In this document: positions 9,741-18,141 of the stretch, piece after piece
Numbering within the stretch: position 1 is the first letter of the stretch
How the letters are laid out: every line of letters begins with the position of its first letter
Assembly: GCF_028710545.1 (NCBI RefSeq)
Contig: NZ_JAQTTX010000024.1
Coordinates: 1 to 41,266 of the forward strand
From: Halothiobacillus sp.
Lineage (GTDB): Bacteria > Pseudomonadota > Gammaproteobacteria > Halothiobacillales > Halothiobacillaceae
Length of the DNA: 41,266 nucleotides
Direction of reading: 5' to 3'
Made by a program: the position numbers and the translations under genes
Notes under the pieces: model-generated
The model's database searches: none
Seen by the model: the letters and a program-made list of their open reading frames with translations, nothing else
What the model was told of the DNA's origin: nothing

Positions 9741-10874
9741 ATGAGCTTCAGTTCAATCGATGAAATTCTCGATGACCTCGCCGCAGGGCGCATGGTCATC
9801 ATTGTGGATGATGAAGATCGCGAGAATGAAGGTGATCTGCTCATGCTGGCAGAGAAGGTGCGGCCGGAGGACATCAACTTCATGGCGCGTTTCGGGCGTG
9901 GGTTGATCTGCCTGACACTCACCGAAGCGCGTTGCGCTCAACTCAAGCTGCCCTTGATGGTCTCGCAGAACCGCGAGCAGTTCTCGACGGCGTTTACAGT
10001 ATCCATCGAGGCGGCTCAGGGGGTAACTACCGGGATTTCCGCTCAGGACCGCGCACGGACGGTACAGGCCGCCGTTGCGAAGGATGCGAAGCCCACCGAT
10101 ATCGTGCAGCCGGGTCATGTTTTTCCGTTGATGGCCCGGGCAGGCGGCGTGCTGACCCGTGCCGGGCACACTGAAGCGGGTGTAGATCTGGCTCGATTGG
10201 CAGGTGCCCAGGAGCCAGCAGCGGTGATCGTTGAAATCCTCAACGAGGATGGCAGTATGGCGCGCCGGCCTGATCTTGAGATCTTCGCCCAGACCCATGG
10301 ACTCAAGATCGGCTCGATCGAGGATTTGATCCGCTATCGCATGAAGCATGAACGTTCCATCGAGCGGGTGGCCGAATCCGAGATCGAAACGCGCTGGGGG
10401 ACGTTCCGATTGGTGAGTTACAAGGACCACAGCACGGGACAAACGCACCTTGCGTTGGTTCGGGGTAAGCCCTCGCCAGATACGCCCATCGCGGTCCGTG
10501 TGCATGTGCACCAACCGGTTTGCGACTTGCTTGAACCGTTGGGTTCGGATTGCGGTTGGCCCCTGTCCGATGTCATGGCCCGCCTGGGGCAGATGGACGA
10601 AGGGGTCGCCATTATCCTGCGCCCTATGATTGACGAAGACGACGTGCTCGGGCAGCTTCGCCACTGGCAAACGGGCGAAATGCCGACGACGCCCGCCAAG
10701 GATCATGTCCGAACCTACGGCGTGGGTGCGCAGATTCTCAAAGATTTGGGCGTTCAGCGCATGCGTGTGATGAGTGCCCCCAAACGCTTCCATGCCTTGG
10801 CGGGTTACGGTCTGGAAGTCGTGGATTACATTTATGATGAAGTCGCCCAAGCGACTGCCGAAATGGCAAAATAA
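9741..10874 (+). CDS. ribB: 3,4-dihydroxy-2-butanone 4-phosphate synthase with degenerate GTP cyclohydrolase II domain (RibBX type)
   Basis: Makes the four-carbon unit for lumazine from ribulose 5-phosphate. The N-terminal synthase domain (about 1-205) has the metal and substrate motifs [11 protein letters not shown] and AGHTEA. The C-terminal half (about 210-370) aligns with GTP cyclohydrolase II but has lost key residues. Where E. coli RibA has three zinc cysteines in SECLTGD and RCDCG, this protein has HQPVCDLL and GSDCG, so only one remains in register. The RQEGR active-site block is also gone. The second half is therefore probably not a cyclohydrolase, and a separate RibA should exist elsewhere. 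The ATG has a weak ribosome site. Confidence 0.92.
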   Translation: MSFSSIDEILDDLAAGRMVIIVDDEDRENEGDLLMLAEKVRPEDINFMARFGRGLICLTLTEARCAQLKLPLMVSQNREQFSTAFTVSIEAAQGVTTGISAQDRARTVQAAVAKDAKPTDIVQPGHVFPLMARAGGVLTRAGHTEAGVDLARLAGAQEPAAVIVEILNEDGSMARRPDLEIFAQTHGLKIGSIEDLIRYRMKHERSIERVAESEIETRWGTFRLVSYKDHSTGQTHLALVRGKPSPDTPIAVRVHVHQPVCDLLEPLGSDCGWPLSDVMARLGQMDEGVAIILRPMIDEDDVLGQLRHWQTGEMPTTPAKDHVRTYGVGAQILKDLGVQRMRVMSAPKRFHALAGYGLEVVDYIYDEVAQATAEMAK

Positions 10875-10897
10875 CAATTGATCGCGGGAGCAAACAG

Positions 10898-11389
10898 ATG
10901 AGCATGGCCGGAATTAAGGTGATTGAAGGCGGACTGACCGCCACTGGCGAGGCGCGTTATGCCATTTTGTCCACTCGGTGGAATGCCTTCATTGTGGATC
11001 GTCTGGTCGAAGGGGCCATCGACACCCTCAAGCGCTCGGGGGTGCCGACTGACGCCATCACTCTGATCAAGGTGCCGGGTGCATATGAGCTGCCCTTGGT
11101 TGCCCAACGCGCCGCGGCCAGCGAACGTTTTGACGCGATCATTTGCCTGGGCGCGGTGATTCGTGGTTCTACGGCACACTTCGATTACGTCGCAGGTGAA
11201 GCGGCCAAAGGCATTGCTGCTGTAGCCATGGATTTCGACTTGCCCGTCATCTTCGGTGTATTGACGACCGACACCATCGAGCAATCGATCGAGCGTGCCG
11301 GCACCAAAGCAGGCAACAAAGGCAGTGAAGCCGCCGCCACGGCCATTGAGATGGTCAATCTTGTCAAGCAACTGGATCATATCGAGTGA
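10898..11389 (+). CDS. ribH: 6,7-dimethyl-8-ribityllumazine synthase
   Basis: Condenses the RibD pathway product with the RibB four-carbon unit to make lumazine; usually forms a 60-mer or pentamer in the cytoplasm. The 163-residue sequence has the family blocks [43 protein letters not shown] and [19 protein letters not shown] lies 7 bases before the ATG. The TGA stop overlaps the GTG start of nusB by 3 bases (GTGA), so the two are probably translationally coupled. Confidence 0.96.
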   Translation: MSMAGIKVIEGGLTATGEARYAILSTRWNAFIVDRLVEGAIDTLKRSGVPTDAITLIKVPGAYELPLVAQRAAASERFDAIICLGAVIRGSTAHFDYVAGEAAKGIAAVAMDFDLPVIFGVLTTDTIEQSIERAGTKAGNKGSEAAATAIEMVNLVKQLDHIE

Positions 11390-11976
11390 CTAAACTCTCT
11401 GAATTCCCCTGGGAAAAATCGAAGGCGTCCTTAGCTGATTCTGTAGGTACTTGTGAGCCCGTATCCGATGATATGGCGCAGGAAGAGGCAGCACCTGCCA
11501 TGTCGAAATCCATGTCGAAATCCAGATCAAGCCACCCGCCCCGTAAGCCATCGCCGAAGAAGCGCTGGCGCTGGGCTCGTGAGCGGGCTGTGCAAGCGCT
11601 GTATCAACAAATCCTGAACCATACGCCTGTCGATTTGCTGGATGCGCAGTTCATGGAGGACGCCTTCATGCTCAAGGTCGATCTGGAACTGTTCCGCAGA
11701 ATCGTACGCGGTGTGTCGGCGAACGAGGAGTCGCTTGACGAAGCCTACTCGCCCCTGCTGGATCGCCCGCTGGCGGAAATCGATCCGATCGAGCAGGCGA
11801 TTTTGCGCCTCGGCGCGTTCGAACTGATCCACACACCGGAAATCCCGCGCGCGGTGGCCATCAATGAAGCGGTTGAAATGGCCAAGCTGTACGGGGCGAC
11901 GGAGAGCCACAAATACATCAATGGCGTGCTGGATAAGCTGGCCGACCGCGTTCGTTTGAGTGAGCCGAGACGCTAA
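11386..11976 (+). CDS. nusB: Transcription antitermination factor NusB
   Basis: RNA-binding factor that with NusE (S10) supports antitermination of rRNA transcription. The all-helical core starts near residue 60 ([14 protein letters not shown]) and runs to the end ([25 protein letters not shown]), as in the family. If translation starts at GTG 11386, which overlaps the ribH stop, there is an unusual 58-residue N-terminal extension rich in Ser, Lys and Pro. An ATG at 11500 after a purine-rich stretch is an alternative start. Both a 12-base tandem repeat and two ATGs occur at 11500-11523. The usual downstream thiL is absent; a terminator follows. Confidence 0.93.
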   Translation: MTKLSEFPWEKSKASLADSVGTCEPVSDDMAQEEAAPAMSKSMSKSRSSHPPRKPSPKKRWRWARERAVQALYQQILNHTPVDLLDAQFMEDAFMLKVDLELFRRIVRGVSANEESLDEAYSPLLDRPLAEIDPIEQAILRLGAFELIHTPEIPRAVAINEAVEMAKLYGATESHKYINGVLDKLADRVRLSEPRR

Positions 11977-12007
11977 ACAAAGGCCATCGCGGTTCTGACT
12001 TGCATGA

Positions 12008-12032
12008 AAAAGCCGGGATTATCCCGGCTTTT
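12008..12032. terminator. Bidirectional Rho-independent terminator between nusB and uppP
   Basis: A perfect 12-bp inverted repeat (AAAAGCCGGGAT and its complement) with a one-base centre has T-runs on both strands. It ends the rib-nusB transcript and the convergent uppP transcript. Confidence 0.9.
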
Positions 12033-12055
12033 CTTTATGCTGTTTCCACTGTGAA

Positions 12056-12856
12056 TCAGGGCCAGAAGTACCAGAGCACGAGCGCACCGAAGAGAATCCG
12101 GTAATAGGCAAAGCCCTTGAAGGTGTGTTTGCTGATGTAGTGCAGCAGCATGCTCACAAACGCCAGGCCGGAAATGAATGCGGCAATGAACCCGATGATC
12201 ATCATGTGGATGTCTTCGGGATGCAGCAGGTGCATGTGTTTGATCAGGTCGAACAGCGTGGCGGCGAGCATGGTCGGGATGGCCAGGAAAAACGAAAACT
12301 CGGTTGCCGTGGTGCGCGACAGGCCGAACATCATGCCGCCCATGATCGTCGAGCCGGAACGGGACGTGCCCGGAATCAGCGCAAAGCACTGCGCCACGCC
12401 GACTTTGAGTGCATCTTTCCAGCTCATGTCATCGACATGGTGGATACGCGGCGCAGGCGCAAACCGCTCAACCAGCAAAATAATGAATCCGCCGATAATC
12501 AAGGCAACGGCCACAAACAGCGGGTTGAACAGATGCGCTTTGATATAGCTGTGTGTTGCCAGCCCGATAATGGCGGCGGGGATGAAGGCCACAATCAGAT
12601 TCAGGGTGAACTTCTGCGCACTGCGTTCACGCGGCAGGCCCACCAGCACGGTTGTCAGTTTTTGCCGATAAAACCACATCACCGCCAGAATCGCGCCCAG
12701 CTGGATGAAAATCTCGAATACCTTGGCGCCATCGCCCGTATAACCCAGAAAATCCGCGGCAATGATCAAATGGCCGGTGGATGAAATCGGCAAAAATTCT
12801 GTGGCACCTTCAACCAGACCAAGAACGGCGGCGGTGAGCCAGTCGGGCAACATCAT
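12056..12856 (-). CDS. uppP: Undecaprenyl-diphosphatase
   Basis: Inner-membrane enzyme (BacA family) that dephosphorylates undecaprenyl pyrophosphate to recycle the lipid carrier for peptidoglycan and other envelope polymers. The 266-residue, largely hydrophobic protein has both family signature motifs: EGATEFLPISSTGHLI near residue 17 and PGTSRSGSTI in the middle. ATG at 12856 is chosen over an upstream start at 12889 because GAGG sits about 7 bases before it. It stands alone, convergent to nusB. Its promoter was not identified. Confidence 0.95.
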   Translation of the reverse strand: MMLPDWLTAAVLGLVEGATEFLPISSTGHLIIAADFLGYTGDGAKVFEIFIQLGAILAVMWFYRQKLTTVLVGLPRERSAQKFTLNLIVAFIPAAIIGLATHSYIKAHLFNPLFVAVALIIGGFIILLVERFAPAPRIHHVDDMSWKDALKVGVAQCFALIPGTSRSGSTIMGGMMFGLSRTTATEFSFFLAIPTMLAATLFDLIKHMHLLHPEDIHMMIIGFIAAFISGLAFVSMLLHYISKHTFKGFAYYRILFGALVLWYFWP

Positions 12857-12978
12857 GTTAGACACCTCAGCAATAGGCAGGCAAAACAAGCCCGATAGCT
12901 TACCCTAAATCGGTTGACCGATGCAGGCGGCCTCGGATTACCATTTTGTCATCTTCATCGGGTTCGGCGACTATAGGG

Positions 12979-13911
12979 TCAAGCCTGTAATGCCGTGATA
13001 TGGGCGGCCACGCTGCGGGCCAGCGCGTGCGGTTCATAGCCTCCTTCCAGCAAGGAGATGATTCTGCCTTGGGCATGGCGGTCGGCGATGTGTACCAATT
13101 CATGTGTCAGCCATTGATAGTCGGCTTCAACCAGCCCCCAACCGCCCATATCATCGAGCAGGTGACCATCAAAGCCAGCCGAGATGACAATCAGCTGGGG
13201 TGCGAAGGCATCGAGCCGGTCGAACCACGCCGACGATACGGCGCTGCGCCAGGCGTCGCCCCGGGTACCTTGAGGCAAGGGAACAGGCAGGCAGTTATCG
13301 CCAGAGGGCGGGACGCCGCTATACGGGTAGAACGGGTGCTGAAAGCTCGAACAGAACAGGATGCGCTCGTCGCCCGCCACGATATCTTCCGTGCCATCAC
13401 CATGGTGCACATCGAAATCGACAATAGCTACTCTATCTAGGCCAACATTCTTCAGCGCGTGATAGCAGGCGATGGCCGTATTGTTGAACAGGCAGAATCC
13501 GGCTGCTTTGTGTTTTCCTGCATGATGCCCCGGTGGACGGATGGCGCAGAAGGCGCGGCGGTTCGGCTGGGCCATGACCCAGTCGACGGCGGCAATGCCG
13601 CTGCCGGCGGCATGACGCGCGGCCAAGAGGGTGTGTGGCATCATCACCACATCCTGATCGTACAGAAACCCGCCAACCTCGGGCGCATTCTGAAAAACAT
13701 CTTCAACATACGCCCGATCATGAGCGAGGTAGAGTTGCTCTTTTGTGGCAGCCGGTGCGGTCAGATGAACCAGCCAGGGTTCGATGCCCTGAGCGATCAG
13801 ATGATCCTGGATTTCGGTGAGGCGTCGTTGGTTTTCCGGATGCGGCACACCCCCGATCAGGCCATTGCTGTGCAGCAGGCAATCGGGATGCGTGATATAG
13901 GCAAGATTCAT
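12979..13911 (-). CDS. Histone deacetylase-family protein (AcuC/acetylpolyamine amidohydrolase-like)
   Basis: Zinc-dependent deacetylase fold of 310 residues. Active-site motifs are clear: RPPGHHAGKHKAAGFCLFNN (about 123-142), the zinc-binding DFDVHHGDGTED (about 163-174) and SAGFDGH (about 247-253), with EGGYEP near the end. Bacterial members deacetylate acetyl-lysine on proteins such as acetyl-CoA synthetase (AcuC), acetylpolyamines or other amides; the substrate cannot be read from sequence. It is divergent from a Pat-like lysine acetyltransferase gene, with 167 bases between the starts, which suggests a writer and eraser pair. The start at 13911 has a moderate AGGATGG site. Confidence 0.88.
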   Translation of the reverse strand: MNLAYITHPDCLLHSNGLIGGVPHPENQRRLTEIQDHLIAQGIEPWLVHLTAPAATKEQLYLAHDRAYVEDVFQNAPEVGGFLYDQDVVMMPHTLLAARHAAGSGIAAVDWVMAQPNRRAFCAIRPPGHHAGKHKAAGFCLFNNTAIACYHALKNVGLDRVAIVDFDVHHGDGTEDIVAGDERILFCSSFQHPFYPYSGVPPSGDNCLPVPLPQGTRGDAWRSAVSSAWFDRLDAFAPQLIVISAGFDGHLLDDMGGWGLVEADYQWLTHELVHIADRHAQGRIISLLEGGYEPHALARSVAAHITALQA

Positions 13912-14032
13912 CGGGTTGCCATCCTGGATGTTTATCGTGGGTGGTGATCGTGTGAATCTATTTTGCGCGGGCGCATCGATCAGAGCAAGATAACGCGCGG
14001 ATGAAGCCGTTTACGGGCCGGGCGTGATCCAG

Positions 14033-14056
14033 GATTCAGCAAACGATTCAGCAATC
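14033..14056 (+). repeat. 12-base tandem duplication before the Pat-like gene
   Basis: GATTCAGCAAAC followed directly by GATTCAGCAATC (one mismatch) lies just before the ribosome-binding site. It may be a replication slippage product or a binding site. No function can be assigned. Confidence 0.7.
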
Positions 14057-14078
14057 CATGCAACAAGAGGATGAGTTA

Positions 14079-16781
14079 ATGGCAGGGCATATTCTCCAAC
14101 CGATGTTCAATCCGCGAGGCGTGGCCGTTTTCGGCGCCAGTGAGCGCGAGGGCGCCGTGGGCACCATGGTACTCGCGAATCTGGTGGAAGCGGGATTCAA
14201 GGGGGCGATTGTCCCTGTTAATCCCAAGTACACGCGGGTTCAGGGCCTGCCTTGCGTGCCGGATCTTCTGCACCTTGATCAGCCGGTTGATTTGGCCGTT
14301 ATCGCGACGCCATCTGTTTCTGTTCCGGGTATTCTCCGGCAATGCGGTATGGCGGGCGTGAAGTCTGCAGTGATTCTCTCCGCGGGGTTTGGTGAAGGCG
14401 GGGAAGCCGACCGTTCCGAAGGCAAGCGCCTGATGCGCGAGAGTCTGGAATTGGCGCAGCAGTTCGGTATGCGTCTGATGGGGCCGAACTGTCTGGGTGT
14501 GATGCGCCCCAGTATCGGCCTGAATGCGACATTCAGCCACAATCAGGCACTGCCCGGTAAGCTGGCACTGGTGTCGCAATCGGGCGCTCTGGTTACGGCG
14601 GTGCTGGATTGGGCACAAAGCCGCGGGGTCGGGTTCTCCGCTATTGCCTCGACAGGCGATGCGGCAGATCTGGACTTTGGTGACTTGCTGGATTATCTGG
14701 CGCTGGATACGCAAACCACCGGCATTTTGCTTTACATCGAAGGCATTAAGGACGCCCGCCACTTTTTGAGTGGCTTGCGGGCCGCGGCGCGCATGAAACC
14801 GGTGATCGTGCTCAAATCGGCGCGTCACGCGGCCGGTTCAAAAGCGGCAGCAACCCACACAGGGGCGTTGATCGGTGCGGATGATGTGTTCGACGCGGCG
14901 CTCACGCGGGCCGGTGTCGTTCGAGTCGAACGCATTACCCAGTGGTTTTCAGCCGCACAGATACTGGCCAGCGGCCTCGGCTTGCGGGGCGATCAGCTCC
15001 TGATTCTCACCAATGGCGGCGGGCCGGGCGTGATGGCCACCGATCGGGCGGCCGATCTGAACGTGCCTTTGGCAAAATTGAGTGACGCAACCGTTACCGC
15101 GCTGAATGCAGCGTTGCCCGCGACCTGGTCGCACGGCAACCCGATGGACATCATCGGGGACGCGACGGCCGAGCGCTACGAGACGGCGTTACGCCTTTCG
15201 TTGGCAGACCCGGGTGTGGATATGATCATTGTGATGCTCACACCGCAGGCCATGACCGATCCGACCGCCTGTGCCCAGGCCGTCATCGATGTGGTCAAAT
15301 CCCAGACGGGATATAAAAAGCCGGTGCTTGCCTGCTGGATGGGTGAAAAGTTGGTGAACGAGGCTCGAGACATGTTCGATGCCGCGAATATCCCGCAGTT
15401 TCGTTCACCGGAAACGGCAGTCGAGGCGCTTTCCTACTTGCTGGCGCATCGACGTAATCAGCAGGTGTTGATGCAGACGCCGGGGCCCGTACTGGCTGAA
15501 CAATATCCGGATGTTGCTGGCGCGAGAATGATTCTGGCCGCTGCACGCAGCGCAGGTCGCAAGGTGCTCACCACGCGAGAGTCCAAGGCGATTCTCAATG
15601 CGTTTCATATTCCCACTACGCAAACGATTCTGGCGCGAGATGCGGACGAAGCCATGCTGGCGGCCGAGTCGCTCGGGTTCCCGGTCGCCCTGAAAATCAG
15701 TGCGCCGACGTTGACGCACAAAACCGATGTCGGCGGCGTGCGTTTGAATGTGCGCAGTGTGCAAACCACGCGGCAACAGGCCCAGGAGATGCTCGATCGT
15801 GTTCGGGCACAACATCCTGAGGCGCAAATCGAAGGAATCACGGTGGAGCAGATGGCCGAGGTCGGTCATGCCCGTGAATTGCTGCTGGGCGTGACGCGAG
15901 ATCCAGTCTTCGGTCCGGTCATCGCCTTCGGCATGGGTGGCATTGCCGTGGAAGTATTGCGTGATCGGGCACTTGCGCTACCTCCTTTGAATGGCTTGTT
16001 GATCGATCGCTTGATCGCGCAGACCCATGCTGCCCGGATGCTCGGTCCGTTCCGCGATGCGCCTGCCGTTGATCGAAAGTCATTGGATCAAATTCTGATG
16101 CAGGTTTCCGAGCTGGTTTGTGAGTTGCCCGAGGTGGCTGGTATTGATATCAATCCGCTCCTGGCCGGTGAGTTGTCTGTCGTGGCCGTGGATGCCCGGA
16201 TTGAACTGACCGAACGCATGCCGATTCAGGATCCCTATGCCCATCTGGCGATCCATCCTTATCCCGCTTCGTTCCAAAGAGAGATCGTGCTGGATAACGG
16301 GCAGGTCATCAAGGTGCGTCCCATTCGACCCGAAGATGCCGAGATCGAGCAGCGTTTCGTGCGCGGGCTATCAGAGGAAACGCGGTATTTTCGTTTCATG
16401 CGGATGCTGAACGAACTCACACCCGAGATGCTGGTCAGATTCACCCAGATCGACTACGACCGCGAAATGGCCTTCATTGCCTTGTACACACCAGAGGGCG
16501 GTGAAGCGGTGGAAGTCGGCGTGACGCGATACAGCCTGGAGCCGGATGGCGAAAGCGCCGAATTTGCCCTGGTGGTGGCGGACGAGTGGCACGGGCGTGG
16601 CCTTGGCAGTCATCTGCTCGAAATGCTCATCGATTACGCTAGGCAGCGTGGCGTGCGGTATTTGTTCGGAGATGTTTTGTTGCAAAACGAACCCATGCGG
16701 CAGCTGGCGGCCCGAACGGGGTTCAGCGAGCAGGTGCTCGAATCCGACAAGGACGCCATCCGGATCTCGCGGCGTCTGTAA
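14079..16781 (+). CDS. Pat/PatZ-type protein lysine acetyltransferase (NDP-forming acyl-CoA synthetase plus GNAT)
   Basis: A 900-residue fusion. The N-terminal NDP-forming acyl-CoA synthetase-like region has a CoA-binding Rossmann domain (FNPRGVAVFGASEREGAVG near the start), succinyl-CoA ligase-like domains (PNCLGVMRP, LVSQSGALV) and an ATP-grasp domain (about 480-700). The C-terminal GNAT domain (about 735-900) has the acetyl-CoA motif GRGLGSHLLEMLIDYARQRG. This matches Pat/YfiQ, which acetylates metabolic enzymes such as Acs. ATG at 14079 is preferred to 14058 because AGAGG is well spaced only for the former. A deacetylase-fold gene is divergent upstream. Targets are inferred from the family only. 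Confidence 0.92.
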   Translation: MAGHILQPMFNPRGVAVFGASEREGAVGTMVLANLVEAGFKGAIVPVNPKYTRVQGLPCVPDLLHLDQPVDLAVIATPSVSVPGILRQCGMAGVKSAVILSAGFGEGGEADRSEGKRLMRESLELAQQFGMRLMGPNCLGVMRPSIGLNATFSHNQALPGKLALVSQSGALVTAVLDWAQSRGVGFSAIASTGDAADLDFGDLLDYLALDTQTTGILLYIEGIKDARHFLSGLRAAARMKPVIVLKSARHAAGSKAAATHTGALIGADDVFDAALTRAGVVRVERITQWFSAAQILASGLGLRGDQLLILTNGGGPGVMATDRAADLNVPLAKLSDATVTALNAALPATWSHGNPMDIIGDATAERYETALRLSLADPGVDMIIVMLTPQAMTDPTACAQAVIDVVKSQTGYKKPVLACWMGEKLVNEARDMFDAANIPQFRSPETAVEALSYLLAHRRNQQVLMQTPGPVLAEQYPDVAGARMILAAARSAGRKVLTTRESKAILNAFHIPTTQTILARDADEAMLAAESLGFPVALKISAPTLTHKTDVGGVRLNVRSVQTTRQQAQEMLDRVRAQHPEAQIEGITVEQMAEVGHARELLLGVTRDPVFGPVIAFGMGGIAVEVLRDRALALPPLNGLLIDRLIAQTHAARMLGPFRDAPAVDRKSLDQILMQVSELVCELPEVAGIDINPLLAGELSVVAVDARIELTERMPIQDPYAHLAIHPYPASFQREIVLDNGQVIKVRPIRPEDAEIEQRFVRGLSEETRYFRFMRMLNELTPEMLVRFTQIDYDREMAFIALYTPEGGEAVEVGVTRYSLEPDGESAEFALVVADEWHGRGLGSHLLEMLIDYARQRGVRYLFGDVLLQNEPMRQLAARTGFSEQVLESDKDAIRISRRL

Positions 16782-16840
16782 GTCTTCCGGGTTATCACAT
16801 TTTATATGTTTATCATTCTGTTATTGAGGGGGATCTTTAA

Positions 16841-17287
16841 ATGCGTTTAAGTTCAAAATGGGTTGGTGGTGTGGCCGGCATGGCTTTGTGTTTCGGCATG
16901 GTCTTGCCCGCACAAGCCGAGTTGAGTGCTGCCACACGGGCGGAACTTGCACCGCCGATTGTCGCGTTGATGCCGATTGTTCTGAAAAATGAGCAGGAAC
17001 TCGGGCTGGATGCCAAACAGAAAGCATTTTTTGCCGACTGGGTGAAAAAGATGCCGCCACGGCGTGAATCGATAGAACGCCACATCGCCGAACTGCGCAT
17101 CGAGTTGCGTCATATCCTGCTCGATGGTGGCCCGAGGGACCAACGAGACCATCTGGTTCAGCAGATTGGTGCCGAAACCGCCCATCTGGTGATGATGCGC
17201 TCGCTGTGTGTGGACACGCTGCGTGAGCAACTAACAGCAGAGCAATTCAAGAAAGTGGTCGCGTTGTATCGGCAAGGCCAGCACTGA
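16841..17287 (+). CDS. Small exported protein, CpxP/Spy-like
   Basis: A 148-residue protein with a signal peptide (positive start, hydrophobic core, cleavage after PAQA about residue 26) and a helical body. It contains an LTAEQF motif near the end, resembling the LTxxQ motifs of CpxP/Spy/CnrX-type periplasmic helical proteins. Such proteins act as chaperones or metal sensors, but the match is by pattern only. A single cysteine (about 127) is present. GAGGGGGAT supplies the ribosome site. It follows the Pat-like gene by 59 bases and could be in its own transcript. Confidence 0.6.
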   Translation: MRLSSKWVGGVAGMALCFGMVLPAQAELSAATRAELAPPIVALMPIVLKNEQELGLDAKQKAFFADWVKKMPPRRESIERHIAELRIELRHILLDGGPRDQRDHLVQQIGAETAHLVMMRSLCVDTLREQLTAEQFKKVVALYRQGQH

Positions 17288-17389
17288 TAAGGACAGCTCC
17301 TTTTATCGACTACAAAAAATATCTGCTGGCAGGCCCGTCCGGGCTTGTGCATCATCGTGAATCGAAATGCCAAGGATCGGCTGCCAGTT

Positions 17390-17402
17390 CATGTGTCACA
17401 TG
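17390..17402. promoter_or_regulatory. Palindromic operator candidate over a -35 region
   Basis: CATGTG-T-CACATG is a perfect 6-bp inverted repeat with a one-base centre. Its end overlaps the -35 position (17396-17401) of a promoter whose -10 would be TATAAA at 17419-17424. A repressor or activator site for the downstream exported-protein gene is plausible. Confidence 0.35.
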
Positions 17403-17418
17403 AGCGCATTGTTCTCAC

Positions 17419-17424
17419 TATAAA
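17419..17424 (+). promoter_or_regulatory. -10 candidate before the SCP2-like gene
   Basis: TATAAA (5 of 6) lies 46 bases before the ATG at 17470. The -35 is poor, which would suit a regulated promoter with the palindrome at 17390-17402. Confidence 0.4.
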
Positions 17425-17469
17425 TGCCGTCCTTGGGTTTCTGTAAAAAACCACCACAGGAGTTCAGGC

Positions 17470-18045
17470 ATGTCTTCATTCGTTTTATCTCGCTCATTCC
17501 CCTTGTCGCGCGTTGTGGCTGCACTCGGTCTGCTTGCCGCAGCTGCTGCATCCGCCCATGCAGATACATTCATGGACGACAAATGGGCGCAGCAGGTTTG
17601 CAGTCAGTGGAATCAGAATCAAACCCTGACTAACGATCTTGGCGGCAAAGATGGTTGGGTTGCCAACAATGGCGGCAAAGGGTACAAGGCATTGCAAATG
17701 TATCGCGATGGTTGCGGTGCCTCGACGCGCGTCGAACTGGATATCGCGCCGAAGGATGGCAAGGCGATGTGCGTCTATGCTGGGCCGGTCAAGACGACCA
17801 AACTCAATTCCAGCGTGGATTATCTGATGCATGCCAGCGATGCGGATTGGACATGCATGGGCAAAGGGTCGTGGGGCTGCGGCGCCATGGGTGCCATGAT
17901 GTCGGGCAAATTGCAGTTTGAAGGGCCGAAAATGGAGGCTGCCAATGTGATGGGGCCGTTCGGCGATTTTCTTCTGTTAACCGGTAAAGTGGCGTCCAGC
18001 AAATCGTCCTGCCCGGGTGGAGGCAAAGTGGCGTCGGCCAAATAA
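17470..18045 (+). CDS. Exported protein resembling SCP2 sterol-transfer-like periplasmic proteins
   Basis: A 191-residue protein with a signal peptide ending near ASAHA (about residue 34). The mature part has a six-cysteine pattern and the segment AMMSGKLQFEGPKMEAANVMGPFGDFLLLTGKV, typical of the SCP2-like lipid-binding fold as I recall it in proteins annotated so in sulfur oxidisers. The lipid-binding role is family inference. AGGAG lies 7 bases before the ATG. It is monocistronic, ending at a strong bidirectional terminator. GKVAS occurs twice in the C-terminal tail. The function is unknown. Confidence 0.55.
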   Translation: MSSFVLSRSFPLSRVVAALGLLAAAAASAHADTFMDDKWAQQVCSQWNQNQTLTNDLGGKDGWVANNGGKGYKALQMYRDGCGASTRVELDIAPKDGKAMCVYAGPVKTTKLNSSVDYLMHASDADWTCMGKGSWGCGAMGAMMSGKLQFEGPKMEAANVMGPFGDFLLLTGKVASSKSSCPGGGKVASAK

Positions 18046-18065
18046 TCGTTTTCCAACCGAGCATG

Positions 18066-18093
18066 AAAAAAGCCCCGTTAAACGGGGCTTTTT
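18066..18093. terminator. Bidirectional Rho-independent terminator
   Basis: AAAAGCCCCGTT, one base, and its exact complement form a 12-bp stem with A and T runs on the two sides. It separates the SCP2-like gene from the convergent fbp gene. Confidence 0.9.
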
Positions 18094-18141
18094 GTTTATG
18101 CAAACACTAGGAGCGTCTTTCTGACTGCTGGCTGGCCGCAA

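Noticed and set aside
9753..10877. Minus-strand open frame (374 codons) opposite ribB
   Set aside because: Shadow of a clear gene, with histidine- and arginine-rich text and no family motif.
12125..12784. Plus-strand open frame opposite uppP
   Set aside because: Very Gln/His/Arg-rich antisense of a membrane protein gene; no ribosome site or homology pattern.
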